DNA of 64,000 bases from Strongylocentrotus purpuratus (lineage: Eukaryota; Echinodermata; Echinoidea; Camarodonta; Strongylocentrotidae), in NCBI RefSeq assembly GCF_000002235.5, contig NW_022145599.1:25628879-25692878 (forward strand), given 5' to 3'. The position numbers were made by a program, and so were the translations under genes. Below, piece by piece: positions 22,061-32,744 of this stretch. The notes under the pieces were generated by a model, which worked only from the letters and a program-made list of their open reading frames with translations, had not been told where the DNA came from and made no database searches. Positions within the stretch are counted from its first letter, which is position 1. Each line of letters starts with the position of its first letter.

Positions 22061-23221
22061 ATACATACTTGGGTAATAGTCACACACAGTGGTATTCGTT
22101 TCTTACTGAACAGCGAATAAACTACCTAAGTAGTATGTCTGAAGACGGTACATACGGGGACGAAGTGACACTGCAAGCCGTTGCTGAAATGTGTAACCTC
22201 CAAATCCTCATCTTGTCAACGTTAAACGGGGGGACGACTTTGATCCGTCCGGATGGCACGAATGTTTTTTCTCCAACCATGCCATACATTATTTTATGGA
22301 CATGTCATGGAGATCACTACGTTTCACTGACACATGATCACAATCAAATACGTAATATCGTTGCAAATAGTATTCAGGTTGTTTATGGTGGTGACATAAA
22401 AGACGGTAATGAACTAGAGGAATCTGAAAATGAAGCTGGTATTGATATTGACGACGAAGGGGTGTCATGTAATGACAGTGACAATGAAGTGAATAGTGAG
22501 CTTGTGAACTGTGGCTCGGATAATGACGACATGATACCTGATGAGTGCAGGAGTGATCGGGGTATGATAAGTGATCAAAATGACGAGTCATCGACGTGTG
22601 AATTTGACGAGGACGTGATAAATGATACATATGGCGATCGAATCTGTGAGTGTTAACGGTGTTGAGGAAGAATTGATTGCCATGCCTGATACAAGTTTGG
22701 GTGAAAATAACGACGTTGTAACTGAAGAAAACGTTTGCGCTAGCGAAAGTAATAAGCAAGTGATTGACAAAATAGGTGATAATATAATGGATGACCTAAA
22801 AGACGAAGTTGTATCCGATCAAGATAACATGTCTGCCTTCGATAAACTACCCTTCGAGATGGTGATAAAGATAATTGAACACGCAATTACCATGGACGTT
22901 GTTTCAAGGCAGTTCTTACGTTGTGTAAACTGGCGGTTTAATGCGGCAGTTAACGAAGCTGCCCAATCGGTACAAGAACCCGAGATTTACATCAATCCTT
23001 TCATTCAGGAGATTTTGAAATTGCCAGAAGAATGCGTTATAAGTGTTAATAAACTTATCAGATGTGCTGGTAAAAGTAGCGGTCTTGCGCTGAAACTTCG
23101 GTCTTACTTTTGTGTAAGTACATGGTATTTCGCCTGGTTGATTTTAAAAAGAGTAGGAGCAATGAGACCAGGATGGTTTGTAATCACACGTGTCTTTTGG
23201 AAAAGACCGTCCAAGAAGTAG
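22061..23221 (+). mobile_element. Fossil integrase-type element, block 4 (rest of OTU domain, acidic region, F-box-like tail)
   Basis: The first part completes an OTU-like fold: SEDGTYGDEVTLQAVAEMC, LQILILST and the catalytic-His region CHGDHYVSL. A long Asp/Glu/Asn-rich region follows. Near 22830 a segment like an F-box (DKLPFEMVIKIIEHAI) begins and leads into a conserved-looking tail (GKSSGLALKLRS, MRPGWFVITRVFWKRPSK) ending at 23221. The OTU plus F-box pairing suggests that the element protein once acted on ubiquitin. It is broken, and the blocks are separated by three later insertions. Confidence 0.7.
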
Positions 23222-25385
23222 TAACCACTGTTCTTTCCGTTTTGTAAACGTGTCAAACCATACCTGTGCACTTATCACAATCATATGAACACTAATCATA
23301 TACACATAGAGCTGTTTATTGTCGTGTATTTTCACTGTATAACGACAGGTTAAGTACACTTTTCGTGATCACATTAATGAACAAGGTATTTTTGTGGGCA
23401 TTTCAAATGTTCACTTGTAAATTCAAGTGGGTGTATATCTCTCTAGATATGTGATATGGGTCTGTTACTCCTTTATATGATTTTTTTCTGTCTAAAATGT
23501 GTCAATGTGTATAATTTGGCTCCCAAGTGAACGGAATTAAAATTGATCTGTATTCTATTCGAACTTATAATAAAGATAATTATTTTTTCAGTGCTTCCAT
23601 AGTTGTAGAGTCATATCAAGTGAACACATCCCTGACCGACGAGCACAAAATACAATTATAAATACATGTACACACACGCACACACACACACACACACACA
23701 CACGCATACACATATATATATATATATGTATACTATCTATATGTGTATGTGTGTAAAAAATATATTTATATATACATACATATTTACATGTATTTATATA
23801 TATTTAAATCTTGTACATGTACGTGTTATATTGAGATTGAGATTGTAATTATGTAGACCATGGGTGAGAAAAAGACAGCACTTAAATATGTACCGGAAAC
23901 TGAATATGTCACTTTTGAAAAGTGACAGTTTGTTTTCAATGTGCTCACTCATGCATGACTCTAAATGTCATCCTTATTTTCACAATAAAGTTAGTCAATT
24001 AGCGTACAATCTTGTCATGTTATTTTCGTAAGTTCCATTTCGTTATAAAGTTACACTATTTCGATTAGGATAAACTTTAGTTTTTGCTGTGTTTAGAAGA
24101 TCTTCATTGAAAAAGATCGCACAACCAAAAACAAACTAACAATTATGCATTAAACGGGTTAATCCTCACGTAGTATATTACAGACCAATCATGTGTGATT
24201 CTTTGTCTACACTATAAGTGTATACACCGTTGTAAAGAAAATGTATGTGTCATATGAGTGAACTATATATCATAAAATATGTTATCTCAGTGTTAAAGCA
24301 AATGTCTGGAAACTACATGGCTCTATTGCTTTTTAAAATCACTAACAAATTCATTTATTTATAATCCTTATACAAGTGTATGTTTTTTTTTGCATTTATG
24401 TCTTTAATCAGATTTCTGTTTAAGGTTGAAAAATGGCTCAAAAGTGGCAAACGCCAAACTCTTCAACAGAGATCAGGTAAAGGTTGTTAATATTCTTTAT
24501 CTCATTGTATAATTAAAATAATTATTTCCTTTTGATCAGTCATACTTCATTTCAACTCCGTCTACTCTTAAAGCATCTGAAAAGTATTACTGAAAAACTT
24601 TTGGAGTTGTACGTGTTAAGTAATTTTATATGGACGAATACTAAGTTACAGAAAGCCAGGTACATTTAGTATTTCGGCATCTTGTTCTCTTGTTTTTCCT
24701 AGCTTAGAAGAATTGTCACGTGTTAGGTTGTTTGCGTTTTATATCAAGTTCAGTTGATGTTATCAGGTTCAATATTGCCCAAATTATAACCTTGTTTGCT
24801 TGTAAAAGACATGTGAGTTACTCCACCTTTTTATACGTAATTATTATTTTGGTTCTGTTACCGTCTATATATTAATGAAACAACCTCTTCATTCGTTTGG
24901 AATAAAATACTTTCCATCTTACAAAAATCTATGTATCCATCATTGCATTACTATAAAACCATAACCTCTGCAATTTACTCGCATTGATTGAGAGAGTATA
25001 TAGATATTTTATCAGTCAAAGGGTTCTGCAATCGTTCATTCAAAACATGCAAATATGTTTCGCGCGATCTCGTTATACAGCTATTTATGATTTGTTATAA
25101 AGTATGCGTTGTTATTTGCTTGTTAACCGATTATCATTTCGGACTTGTTGTTGTTTATATAGCTGCTTGAGTGTTTCAGAAGTAGGGAAAACTAATATAA
25201 ATGTTTTTTTTTTGTATTTGCCTTTGAATAAATTTCGTTCTCATGAATTCACACCGTGTACCGCGTACCAATTGGTAGTCTTCAGTATAAGTAATTGATA
25301 CGTTCATCACATGAAGAAAGGTAATTCATTCACGCACTCATGAAAATATAACATCGCAATCCAACGTTTCAATGTCACTTATAGC

Positions 25386-25424
<39 letters not shown>

Positions 25425-25740
25425 GTTACATATCGTGAACATATTTCATAATCACATGCATAAAACAATCAGCGTCAATATTTAAATACATTTAAGGTCA
25501 CTCATTCGATTACTTTTTTTTTCTACGAACATTGAATTCCAGGATATTTGTGGGCGTTAGAATATTTACATGATTAAAAAAAAATCGTCGACGGTCAACG
25601 AACCATCGAATCGGTCCCTCCTCTGTGCGTTATATATATGGACCATTTTGACGGATTCGTCAGTTCGTGTGACCGCCGACCAATCATTTATTTGTGACGT
25701 GTTTTAACCACATATGTAATAATGTAATTTATTTTAAAAT
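23222..25740. other. AT-rich stretch without a supported gene
   Basis: This likely includes the 3' non-coding part of the fossil element. (CA)n lies at about 23670-23705, TATATA-rich DNA at 23710-23800, and (TA)n at about 25390-25421. No exon or RNA gene could be supported. Confidence 0.35.
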
Positions 25741-25744
25741 GAAA

Positions 25745-26315
25745 AAAAGAGGAATAAGATTTTGGTGGGTCTTAGTTTCGAAGATTTGTTTAAATTTCTA
25801 TTTCCTTTGAAATAACCGGGTCTGGAGGAAAGACTACGCTCTATACCCATGTTATTCCACAGGAATGAGATGGTGAGGTCTTAGTTTGAAGATTTTTTTC
25901 TTAATAACCGAGTCTGAAGTAAAGACTACGTTCTAATCCCATGCTTTATTACCGGGTCTTAATTTGAAAGATGAAGGGGTCTTAGTTTAACAGGTTTTTT
26001 TGTTGTTGTTGTTGTTGTTGTTGTTGTTTTTTTTTTAAAAAACTTTTGAAAAACCGGGTCTGGAGGAAAGACTACGCTCAATACTTATGTTCTTCCACAG
26101 GAATAAGATGATGGGGTCTTAGTTTTGAAGATTTTAAAAAAGTTTTGAAATAACCGCGTCTGGAAGAAAAACTACGCTCTAAACCCATGCTTTATTACCG
26201 GGTCTTAGTTTGGAAGATGGTGGGGTCTTAGTTTTGAAGATTTTTTTAAATATTTTGAAATAACCGGGTCTGGAGCAAAGACTGCGCGCTATACCTATGC
26301 TTTATTACAGGGTTT
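25745..26315. repeat. Tandem repeat, CCGGGTCTGGAGGAAAGACTACG unit
   Basis: About four copies of a 110-170 bp unit share GGGTCTTAGTTT.GAAGA, TTTTGAAATAACCGGGTCTG and AAGACTACGCTCTA. A (GTT)n tract sits inside at about 26000-26025. Confidence 0.75.
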
Positions 26316-26925
26316 TAGTTTTAAATTCGACAAAATATCCCTTCAAATTTATTACATTTGTGGGTAAAGTCATTATTACATTTGTGGGTGATTCAAAATT
26401 ATAGCATTTGTGGGTAAAGTGGTTATTACATTTGTGGGTAAAGTGGTTATTACATTTGTGGGTGAAATTATTACATTTGTGGGTAAAGTGTTATTACATT
26501 TGTGGGTGTTGTTACATTTGTGGGTAAAGTGTTATTACATTTGTGGGCGTTATTACATCGGTGGGCATTATTACATTTGTGGGTGTAACACCCCCCCCCC
26601 CCCCCGCTTATTCAGCGGCTGGCTGAGTCGTTGCGAAATTTTCGGCCCGATTTATAAATGTTAACCCCCCCCCCTTGAAAAAATCCTGCGTACGCGCCTG
26701 TGTTACGAGGTTTTGTCAGTGCAGTTTCAAAGGGGGTTAAAGTTACGAGGTTTAGTTTAAGGGTGTTTGTGTGGAATTTGTGAAAAGCCGAGAAGGAGGT
26801 GTTCCATGGATTTATCAGGTGGTGTCGTAGGCCATTAGGTACAAAATTATGCAAAAAAAATCAAAATCTCAAAAAATTGAGATACGAGGTTTTGTCACCC
26901 CACCGACGATATGATGGGAAATTAG
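26290..26925. repeat. Mirror of the 3.2-4.0 kb block
   Basis: Reverse-complement partner of 3200-4015. It starts with ATGCTTTATTACAGGG and TTCGACAAAATATCCC, continues with ten or more copies of TTATTACATTTGTGGGT (26345-26585), then a hAT-like right end (TCCTGCGTACGCGCCTG, 26684-26700) and GTTACGAGG words to 26895. The parts are in mirrored order, so this is one inverted duplication rather than chance repeats. Confidence 0.65.
26590..26700. mobile_element. hAT-like MITE remnant
   Basis: Contains the family's internal sequence GGCTGGCTGAGTCGTTGCGA and the right terminal repeat TGCGTACGCGCCTG. The left end is fused to the minisatellite. Confidence 0.5.
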
Positions 26926-27464
26926 TATATCGGATTAATACGATGCATGGCAAGATACGATTCCTTACAAGAGTATAGGAGATACATAAGGTTTTTATTG
27001 TAGGTCGTTTTTATATTACAGGACCCAGGAGAGATAATTTGGGTAATCTTGGAAAACAAAATCGAGACTTTGGAAAGTCTGAGACATCATTGTTAGTAAT
27101 TAACTGAACGACGTAACAGGAAAAGTTAGAAAATGTTGCAGTTTGGGCAGGCATCATACATTGGTGTATCTCCTATTAATGTGAGCATGACTAATGATAT
27201 AAACAGTATAAAGCGTTTATACATTGCAATAAACGTAAACCAGAACATAGTATCGATCCAAGAAAGTACATTTGCTGTAAAGAAAAATTAAAGTGCTTGT
27301 GGATAACCCACGCAAATTTGTAACAATATTGCAGGTCGTTATATAAGGGCCTGTACACGAAGAAATCTGCATAGATACTTGTTTGTCGTATATATATAGG
27401 TCAGAATGGCTTCAGGGAAACAGAAAGAGGGTTACAGAGGCTCGGACTATGAAAAAAGGCGTAT
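26926..27464 (+). pseudogene. Inverted copy of the receptor's upstream region
   Basis: On the plus strand this aligns with the minus strand of about 60410-60930, upstream of the Ig/death-fold receptor. Shared landmarks are AATCGTATCTTGCCATGC, AATTATCTCTCCTGGG, TTACTAACAATGATGTCTCA (each seen in reverse complement), TTAAAGTGC, TACGAAGAAA.CTGC and AGAGGG.TA.AGA. Similarity stops at about 26925, where minisatellite begins, and at 27464, where a TIR minisatellite element was inserted. No intact coding exon is present. The decayed Ig exon copy follows at 28322. Confidence 0.7.
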
Positions 27465-27465
27465 C

Positions 27466-28039
27466 AGGACAATTACCCCCTGGGCAATCACCCCCCGGAA
27501 AATTACCCCCCCAGGACAATTACCCCCCGGAAAATTACCCCCCCCCGGAGAATAACCCCCCAAGGACAACTACCCCCAAGGACGATTACCCCCGAGGACA
27601 ACTACCCCCAAGGACAATTACCCCCGAGGACAACTACCACCCGAGGACAACTACCCCCCCGAGGACAAATACCCCCGAGAACAACTACCCCGAGGACAAT
27701 TAACCCCCCATGGACACTATTGGGCATGGTGGCTCAATGGTTAGAGCGCCCGTCTCATGAACGAAGTGTCGTGGGTTCGAGCCCCGGCCGAGTCATACCA
27801 AAGACTTATAACAATGGGACCTTCTGCCTTCTAGCTAGGCGCTCAGCGTATTAGATTGGAGAAGGGTAGTAATAACATATTATGTTATGCTTGGCCCGCT
27901 GGAAGAGCAGTTTCATGACTGAAGTGGCTACCCTGGGTAAATAAAACGTTATTAATATTCCAGGGGGTAATTGTCCTTTGGGGGTAGTTTTCCGGGGGGT
28001 AATTTTCCGGGGGGTGATTGCCCAGGGGGTAATTGTCCT
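27466..28039. mobile_element. TIR element made of ACAATTACCCCC minisatellite, with SINE inside
   Basis: The left end AGGACAATTACCCCCTGGGC and the next 25 bp recur in reverse complement at the right end (up to GGGGGTAATTGTCCT), giving inverted repeats of about 45 bp. Behind the left end lie about 15 copies of a C-rich 15-bp unit. A tRNA-derived SINE (27720-27960) sits in the middle. Confidence 0.65.
27720..27962 (+). mobile_element. tRNA-derived SINE
   Basis: The head has an A-box-like TGGCTCAATGGTTAGAG and a B-box GGTTCGAGCCC about 45 bp apart, as in tRNA genes. It runs on without an acceptor stem into a body with AGGCGCTCAGCGTATTAGAT and a tail CTACCCTGGGTAAATAAAAC. A true tRNA gene is unlikely because the 5' and 3' stem halves do not pair and the body continues. 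RNA polymerase III would read it from the A and B boxes. Confidence 0.7.
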
Positions 28040-28084
28040 AGAACCGCGGGGGCCACCTCCCCTAGGAAATAAAACAGGTAAAAA

Positions 28085-28321
28085 CACGTTAATTTGACCT
28101 TTATTTGTAGCTCAAGGGGGGGGGGGGTGATTTTCAAATTTTCGATTATCGACCGGCGTGATTTTTAAATTTTCGGGGCCAAAACAAAATTAAAAAATAG
28201 TGCTGCTTACCGCGCCCCCCCTGCGCTTATCCACCGTCTGACTGTTTCGACGCTCAATATTCTCTCACGAATTGGGTCCCCTATTTGGCCCCCTTCCCTG
28301 CCGCCGTCTGGATCCGCCCCT
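28085..28321. mobile_element. hAT-like MITE remnant (right end)
   Basis: Poly-G, TTCAAATTTTCG words and a right terminal repeat CTGGATCCGCCCCTG ending at 28321. The left terminus was not found. Confidence 0.5.
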
Positions 28322-29270
28322 GGTGACCCAATTGATCATCAAAAACGTCACCATAGCTGACCAAGGTCGATACATCTACAGACTTTCCAACTAGTACATG
28401 GGAATCCTGATTCATGTTTATACCTACTTCGAAGTATATATATCCTAGGCCCCTAATAGATTCTGAGATAAACTGCCAGATAAAATTAATGTCGCTCATC
28501 CATTTATAGTTCATAGACTTCTGAAATTTTATGATGAAGACAATTTTACTGGAGAATGCTATTCCCTTTAAGGAAAAAGAACCCCAACAACCTTTAGTTG
28601 ATACCCTTATTTAGAATTGTGAGCCAGTTTCAGTGGCGGATCCAGAAGGGGGAGGGGGGGGGGGGCACAGGGGGCACGTGCCCCCCCCCCCCGGCCGAAA
28701 AAAATATGTTAAAATCAGCTCTAAATTCACCCAAAATAAACTGAAAAACAGTGGCGTGCCCCCCCGGCCCAAAAAATTATAATTTTTTTAAATTTTATTT
28801 AAAAATTAAAAAAAAAAAAAATGCCAATGGCTGACCTAAAAAGGTGACCTTCCCCCCCCCCCTAACGGAGCAAAATGTCAAATTTAAAAATTTCGTGACC
28901 CCCCCCCCAAAAAAAAGGCCTCTTACCCCCCCCCCCCCCCGGCTTATTCAGCGGCTGACTGAGTCGTTGCGATTTTTTGGGGGACAAAAAAAAGTGTCCT
29001 CTTACCCCCCGCTTATTCAGCGGCTGGCTGAGTCGTTGCGATTTTGGGGGGACTAAAAAAAATATATATATGTTTTCTTTCACACACGGTGCCCCCCCCC
29101 CCCCCCCCGCCAAGAAATTCCTGGATCCGCGCCTGAGTTTAAATTATCGAAAAAATACTTGTAGTTGATTAGTGAGAAAGGAAAACAGTCTCTTCAGAGT
29201 TTCCAGCGTCCTAATTGCCAGCCATTGTCACATGGGAGTCCCAATTTGTTCCTCTTAGAAATATAAAAAT
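28322..29270 (+). pseudogene. Decayed inverted copy of the receptor V-Ig exon and its 3' intron
   Basis: Plus-strand 28327-28475 matches the minus strand of 58315-58460. The exon's end is shared (TTGATCATCAAAAACGTCAC, CTGACCAAGGTCGATA), and so is the intron start (TAGATTCTGAGA). In this copy the second Ig cysteine codon and the splice-donor region are altered and an in-frame TAG follows, so it cannot encode the domain. Intron similarity continues to 28620 (AAGGAAAAAGAACCC, TTAGTTGATA) and, beyond a MITE insertion, at 29125-29270. Together with 26926-27464 this is the remnant of a second, oppositely oriented receptor locus. Confidence 0.75.
28634..29124. mobile_element. hAT-like element(s) inserted in the duplicated intron
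   Basis: Starts CAGTGGCGGATCCAG and ends CTGGATCCGCGCCTG. The interior has poly-C/poly-G tracts and two copies of TTATTCAGCGGCTG.CTGAGTCG, so it may be a nest of two elements. AGTTT is found at both borders, but a full 8-bp duplication is not seen. Confidence 0.65.
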
Positions 29271-29649
29271 AGTAACATGATACTGTAATATTATTATTGT
29301 ATATATGTAAATACAAAACAAACAAATTTTACATTCATATATATTGACAAATTAAAACAAAATCTTGCCAAAGAATGGAACTAGGCTCGACTAGCACATG
29401 TGCTAACTTTTGGTTCCCATTATCACCTAAATATGAGTAATACACATATTTACGTGTACATCTTTGTACATTTAGAAGTATGCAGATGTCTGTCAAAGTG
29501 TGCGTTCAAGTGATTTTTCGAAGCTAGAATCACAAACATGAATCACAAATCAAAACGCCGTGACAAAACACAGTTTCTGCGGGAGAGCGTTCAAGCTATT
29601 TTTCATCAACGCTGATTCTACCTCAATTCGAGCCGTGCCACTGTTTGAT
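29271..29649. other. No gene seen
   Basis: AT-rich sequence with no recognisable coding exon. Similarity to the receptor intron is no longer visible by eye. Confidence 0.3.
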
Positions 29650-29657
29650 CCAGGAAG

Positions 29658-29942
29658 CAGGCGCGTAAACAAATTTGTTTTTGTGTGTGTTTCTGAGAAG
29701 AAAAAAAACTCAATTTGTTTTGTTGTGCTAGAGGGTGACAAAAAAGTGACCTTACCCTCCCTCCCTATTGAACGAAATATAGATTGGCATAATTTTTCAA
29801 TTTCCGGGACAAAAAAAAAAGTTTTCTTACCCCCCCCCCCCCTTCGATTATTCAGCGGCTGGCTGAGTCGTTGCGAAATTTTCGGCGCGATTTTCAAATT
29901 GTTACCCCCCCCCCTCGAAAAAAAATCCTGCGTACGCTACTG
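29658..29942. mobile_element. hAT-like MITE with exact 8-bp target duplication
   Basis: The ends are CAGGCGCGTA and TACGCTACTG, with CCAGGAAG on both sides (29650-29657 and 29943-29950). The interior has poly-A and poly-C tracts and TTATTCAGCGGCTGGCTGAG. Confidence 0.85.
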
Positions 29943-30240
29943 CCAGGAAGTATAGGTCAACTTCGGCGCGCGCTTTCTGGAATTGTTTAAGGCCAACTGT
30001 CGGCTGCTGTTTTGAGCATAGATCGCAATAATATACAATTAACTGCGTTCGCTTTGCTACGCTACGAAAATCGAAGACAAAGCTAAGCATTTGTTCACGT
30101 CATCCACTCGTTTTCTGTTTATAATTATATTCCACCAGACTCACTCTTCTTTTTGTTGTTCTCCGTCTGGAAATTATTACTTTACTGTATCTTTTTTTCT
30201 CTACAAATAGTACAATTATGGTATTTAAAGATCGCCGAGT

Positions 30241-30440
30241 TCGTAATCGTAATTGAGAGAAAGTGATAGTATTATATAAACAAAGAATAAGATAGAGAAG
30301 GTGATAGAAGGACGAAACAAAGAATAATATAAGGAAATACAAAAATAGAAGGTGATATCACTTTCTCTTTGTGTCTTTCCTTATGTTATTCTTTGTTTCT
30401 TCCTTCTATCACCTTCTCTTATGTTATTCAATAGGTAGTA
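30241..30440. repeat. Foldback repeat
   Basis: Arms GAGAAGGTGATAGAAGGA and TCCTTCTATCACCTTCTC with their flanks (AACAAAGAATAA / TTATTCTTTGTT) form an imperfect hairpin of about 85-bp arms. The pyrimidine-rich arm has the same wording as the 37.93-38.46 kb repeat. Confidence 0.7.
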
Positions 30441-30567
30441 AAAGGAACTAAAAGACAAATGGGGGGTCGTCTTACGGCCTAGTATAGACTTAATTCAATG
30501 GAGCCGGTCACAAAAAGACTCCTTGTTCTGTTAGATTATTAGTAAGCATGCACTGGTTAATGTGACG

Positions 30568-30788
30568 CAGTGGCTGATCCAGGGGGGGGGGGGGGGGCCG
30601 GCCCCCTCCTGGTGAAAAACGTGTAAAAACACGTGATTTTTTAAAGCTTTTTTGGGAGAATGCCCCCCCCCTGGCGCCCAAGGGGGGGGGGGGGAGGGGT
30701 GCAAATTTTCAAATTTTCGAGGGCCAAAAAAAAAAAAAAAAAAATTAGGCCCCCCTCACCCCCCTGAGAAATCCTGGTTTCGCGCCTG
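30568..30788. mobile_element. hAT-like MITE
   Basis: The ends are CAGTGGCTGATCCAGG and CCTGGTTTCGCGCCTG. The flanks ATGTGACG and ATGGGACG differ at one base, consistent with an ageing 8-bp duplication. The interior has poly-G, poly-A and AAATTTTCGAGGGCC. Confidence 0.8.
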
Positions 30789-30796
30789 ATGGGACG

Positions 30797-31331
30797 TGAA
30801 TAGGGTCTTCTTTATGTAACCGTACTTTCAATAATTGTATTTGCTTTACAGTTCTCTGTCGGCATATTCATCTCAAATTGGCCTGTTGTTATATTTGTTA
30901 TACCCGAGATGTTTTCAAATAGTGATATACAGCATGTTCTTGTTCATTATTATGAATATAATTTAGTATCCCCGATACATTTTTTTTATCCTTCAAAAGT
31001 TGTCCATCAAATTGGACACATAAACTTTCACAATTATGTACGACGAATGGTTTAAACCAGTGGACAAAAAAGTAATTCAGATGATCTTATTAAAGTACAA
31101 TCTCAAAGAATTCATAAATTCGTATCAGGTCTAATCAGCTCGTTGTTCGGTCTGGATTTCTCTCTCTCTCCTTTTTAAAATATCATTCACTCTTTGCGAA
31201 TTTTTTTCAAAAACATTATATTGTTATGAAGCAATGTAAACAAATGCATACAAGTACATAGTAGCAGTAACATGGTTTATTTTTCAAATGCTATGAATAT
31301 TTAACAATCTTAAATTATCTCATTGTATCCG
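30797..31331. other. No gene seen
   Basis: AT-rich sequence without supported features. Confidence 0.3.
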
Positions 31332-31334
31332 TAA

Positions 31335-31781
31335 AGCCCACGGCACACTATATGATCTATGATCCGTTTTGGGAAGATTTTTTTAAACAATTTGTAATGA
31401 ACATTAAAGCTTCTGAAATCTTGATCTGAATAGTCATATGATTAATAAAATATAAATTTAAATGGATAAATGGCGCTTTATAAGTGATGTGGATCATCAT
31501 CATCATCATCATTCCAAGCTTCCTTGGAAGAGAAAAAGCTAAATTGGCTGAGAATTGCAGTGACGTTATACCAGTAGTACGATTGTCTAAGATCTGAATC
31601 TGATTCAGCTTTTATTCTGACTGGGAGGCTTAAATGTACTAAAATTCCGGTTGTTAGTATTATTCTGATTAATAATCACCTAAATCAGAAAATCGATGTT
31701 TCTTAAGATTTCAATATCTCATATATTTGCAATTTCTTTGAAAATCGAATCGCAGGAAGCTCGTATAGTGTGCGGTGGGCT
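31335..31781. mobile_element. PIF/Harbinger-like MITE with TAA duplication
   Basis: The inverted ends are AGCCCACGGCACACTATA and TATAGTGTGCGGTGGGCT (one mismatch), flanked by TAA on both sides (31332-31334 and 31782-31784). A 3-bp TWA duplication is the PIF/Harbinger habit. Related, eroded copies lie near 2160-2268 and 63500-63770. Confidence 0.75.
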
Positions 31782-31899
31782 TAAGAGATTGATATGTTTT
31801 AGAACAATGACCATAAATTTGTACACACAACGATTCACATGTTCCCTCACGCCATATCCATGTTTCAGAGAAAGATATTTATTTCTGTCGATATTGAGT

Positions 31900-32640
31900 A
31901 GTTTTAAGAATTCTTATACAATGCTTACTTAAAAGCTAAATACATTGGTATTTTCGTTTGCAATACAAAGTGAAAGACACATACAAATACAATTACGCTT
32001 ATATATTCATTGTTAAAAAAGTGACACATAATAAGAAATGAACGATGTCTCTTTTGAAACCTTTTTACTTTTCTTTCAAATAAAGGAGACTCTCTGTAAA
32101 ACACGGAATATATTAGTGAATTTAGCTCTAAACGCTAGCAGGAAATTTAGCAACTAGAATTAAATGTTTTTGTATTAATCTCGACAAATTACAATTTTCG
32201 GAATAAAAATGCGAAGTCTCCACTCTTCACTATTATGATTCGAGTTTCGAATGCATATGAAACACCTTTAATCTTCAGTAAACTTGTGACTGGCTTTACT
32301 GAGTGAACTACAAATCAATACCTAAGAACGATGGGAGATAATGGGAGGGGAGTGAGAGAGAAAGGGAGAAGGGGAGGAGAGGGAGAGAAATAGAGAAAAA
32401 GAGTTGGGGGAGCCGGTAACTCTCGGTAATTACATGCCTAAAATACTAAAGTTGGCCTAATATAACACTTAAAGAAAAGGTGACATTGGAAGCACCTGAA
32501 TGCAACAGATAATACACCACAATGTTCTATCTTCCACGCCCTAAATAGTTTCCCCAAAAACGAAGTTGACTAAATGAACAAAATAATATGTGAGAATTTA
32601 AAGGCAAAAAGCATACACAAATAGTCAGACCAAAAAAATC
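31900..32640 (-). repeat. Arm of inverted duplication (partner 1030-1900)
   Basis: Reverse-complement partner of the 1.0-1.9 kb block, with the GGGAGAAGGGGAGGAGAGGG tract matching the CT tract there and AAGTCTCCACTCTTCAC shared. No gene. Confidence 0.55.
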
Positions 32641-32744
32641 AAAGCATTCTTTTTACTACGTTAATTACAAATTGTCATCTTCACGTTGAAGTTGTCTTCT
32701 TTACACTTCCGAGATATTCTAGGTTCTGTGGCTATAAGTTTATC

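Noticed and set aside
22289-22759. His/Tyr-rich minus-strand open frame
   Set aside because: Antisense of the acidic region of the fossil OTU protein.
24428-24479. Possible small plus-strand exon (GTTTAAG|...|GTAAAG, Lys/Gln-rich)
   Set aside because: Acceptor and donor exist, but there is no neighbouring exon, domain or duplicated partner to support it.
27720-27795. Possible tRNA gene (A and B boxes present)
   Set aside because: Acceptor-stem halves do not pair and the sequence runs on into a SINE body with a typical tail.
28281-28514. Minus-strand open frame of 77 residues
   Set aside because: It is the antisense of the decayed Ig exon copy.
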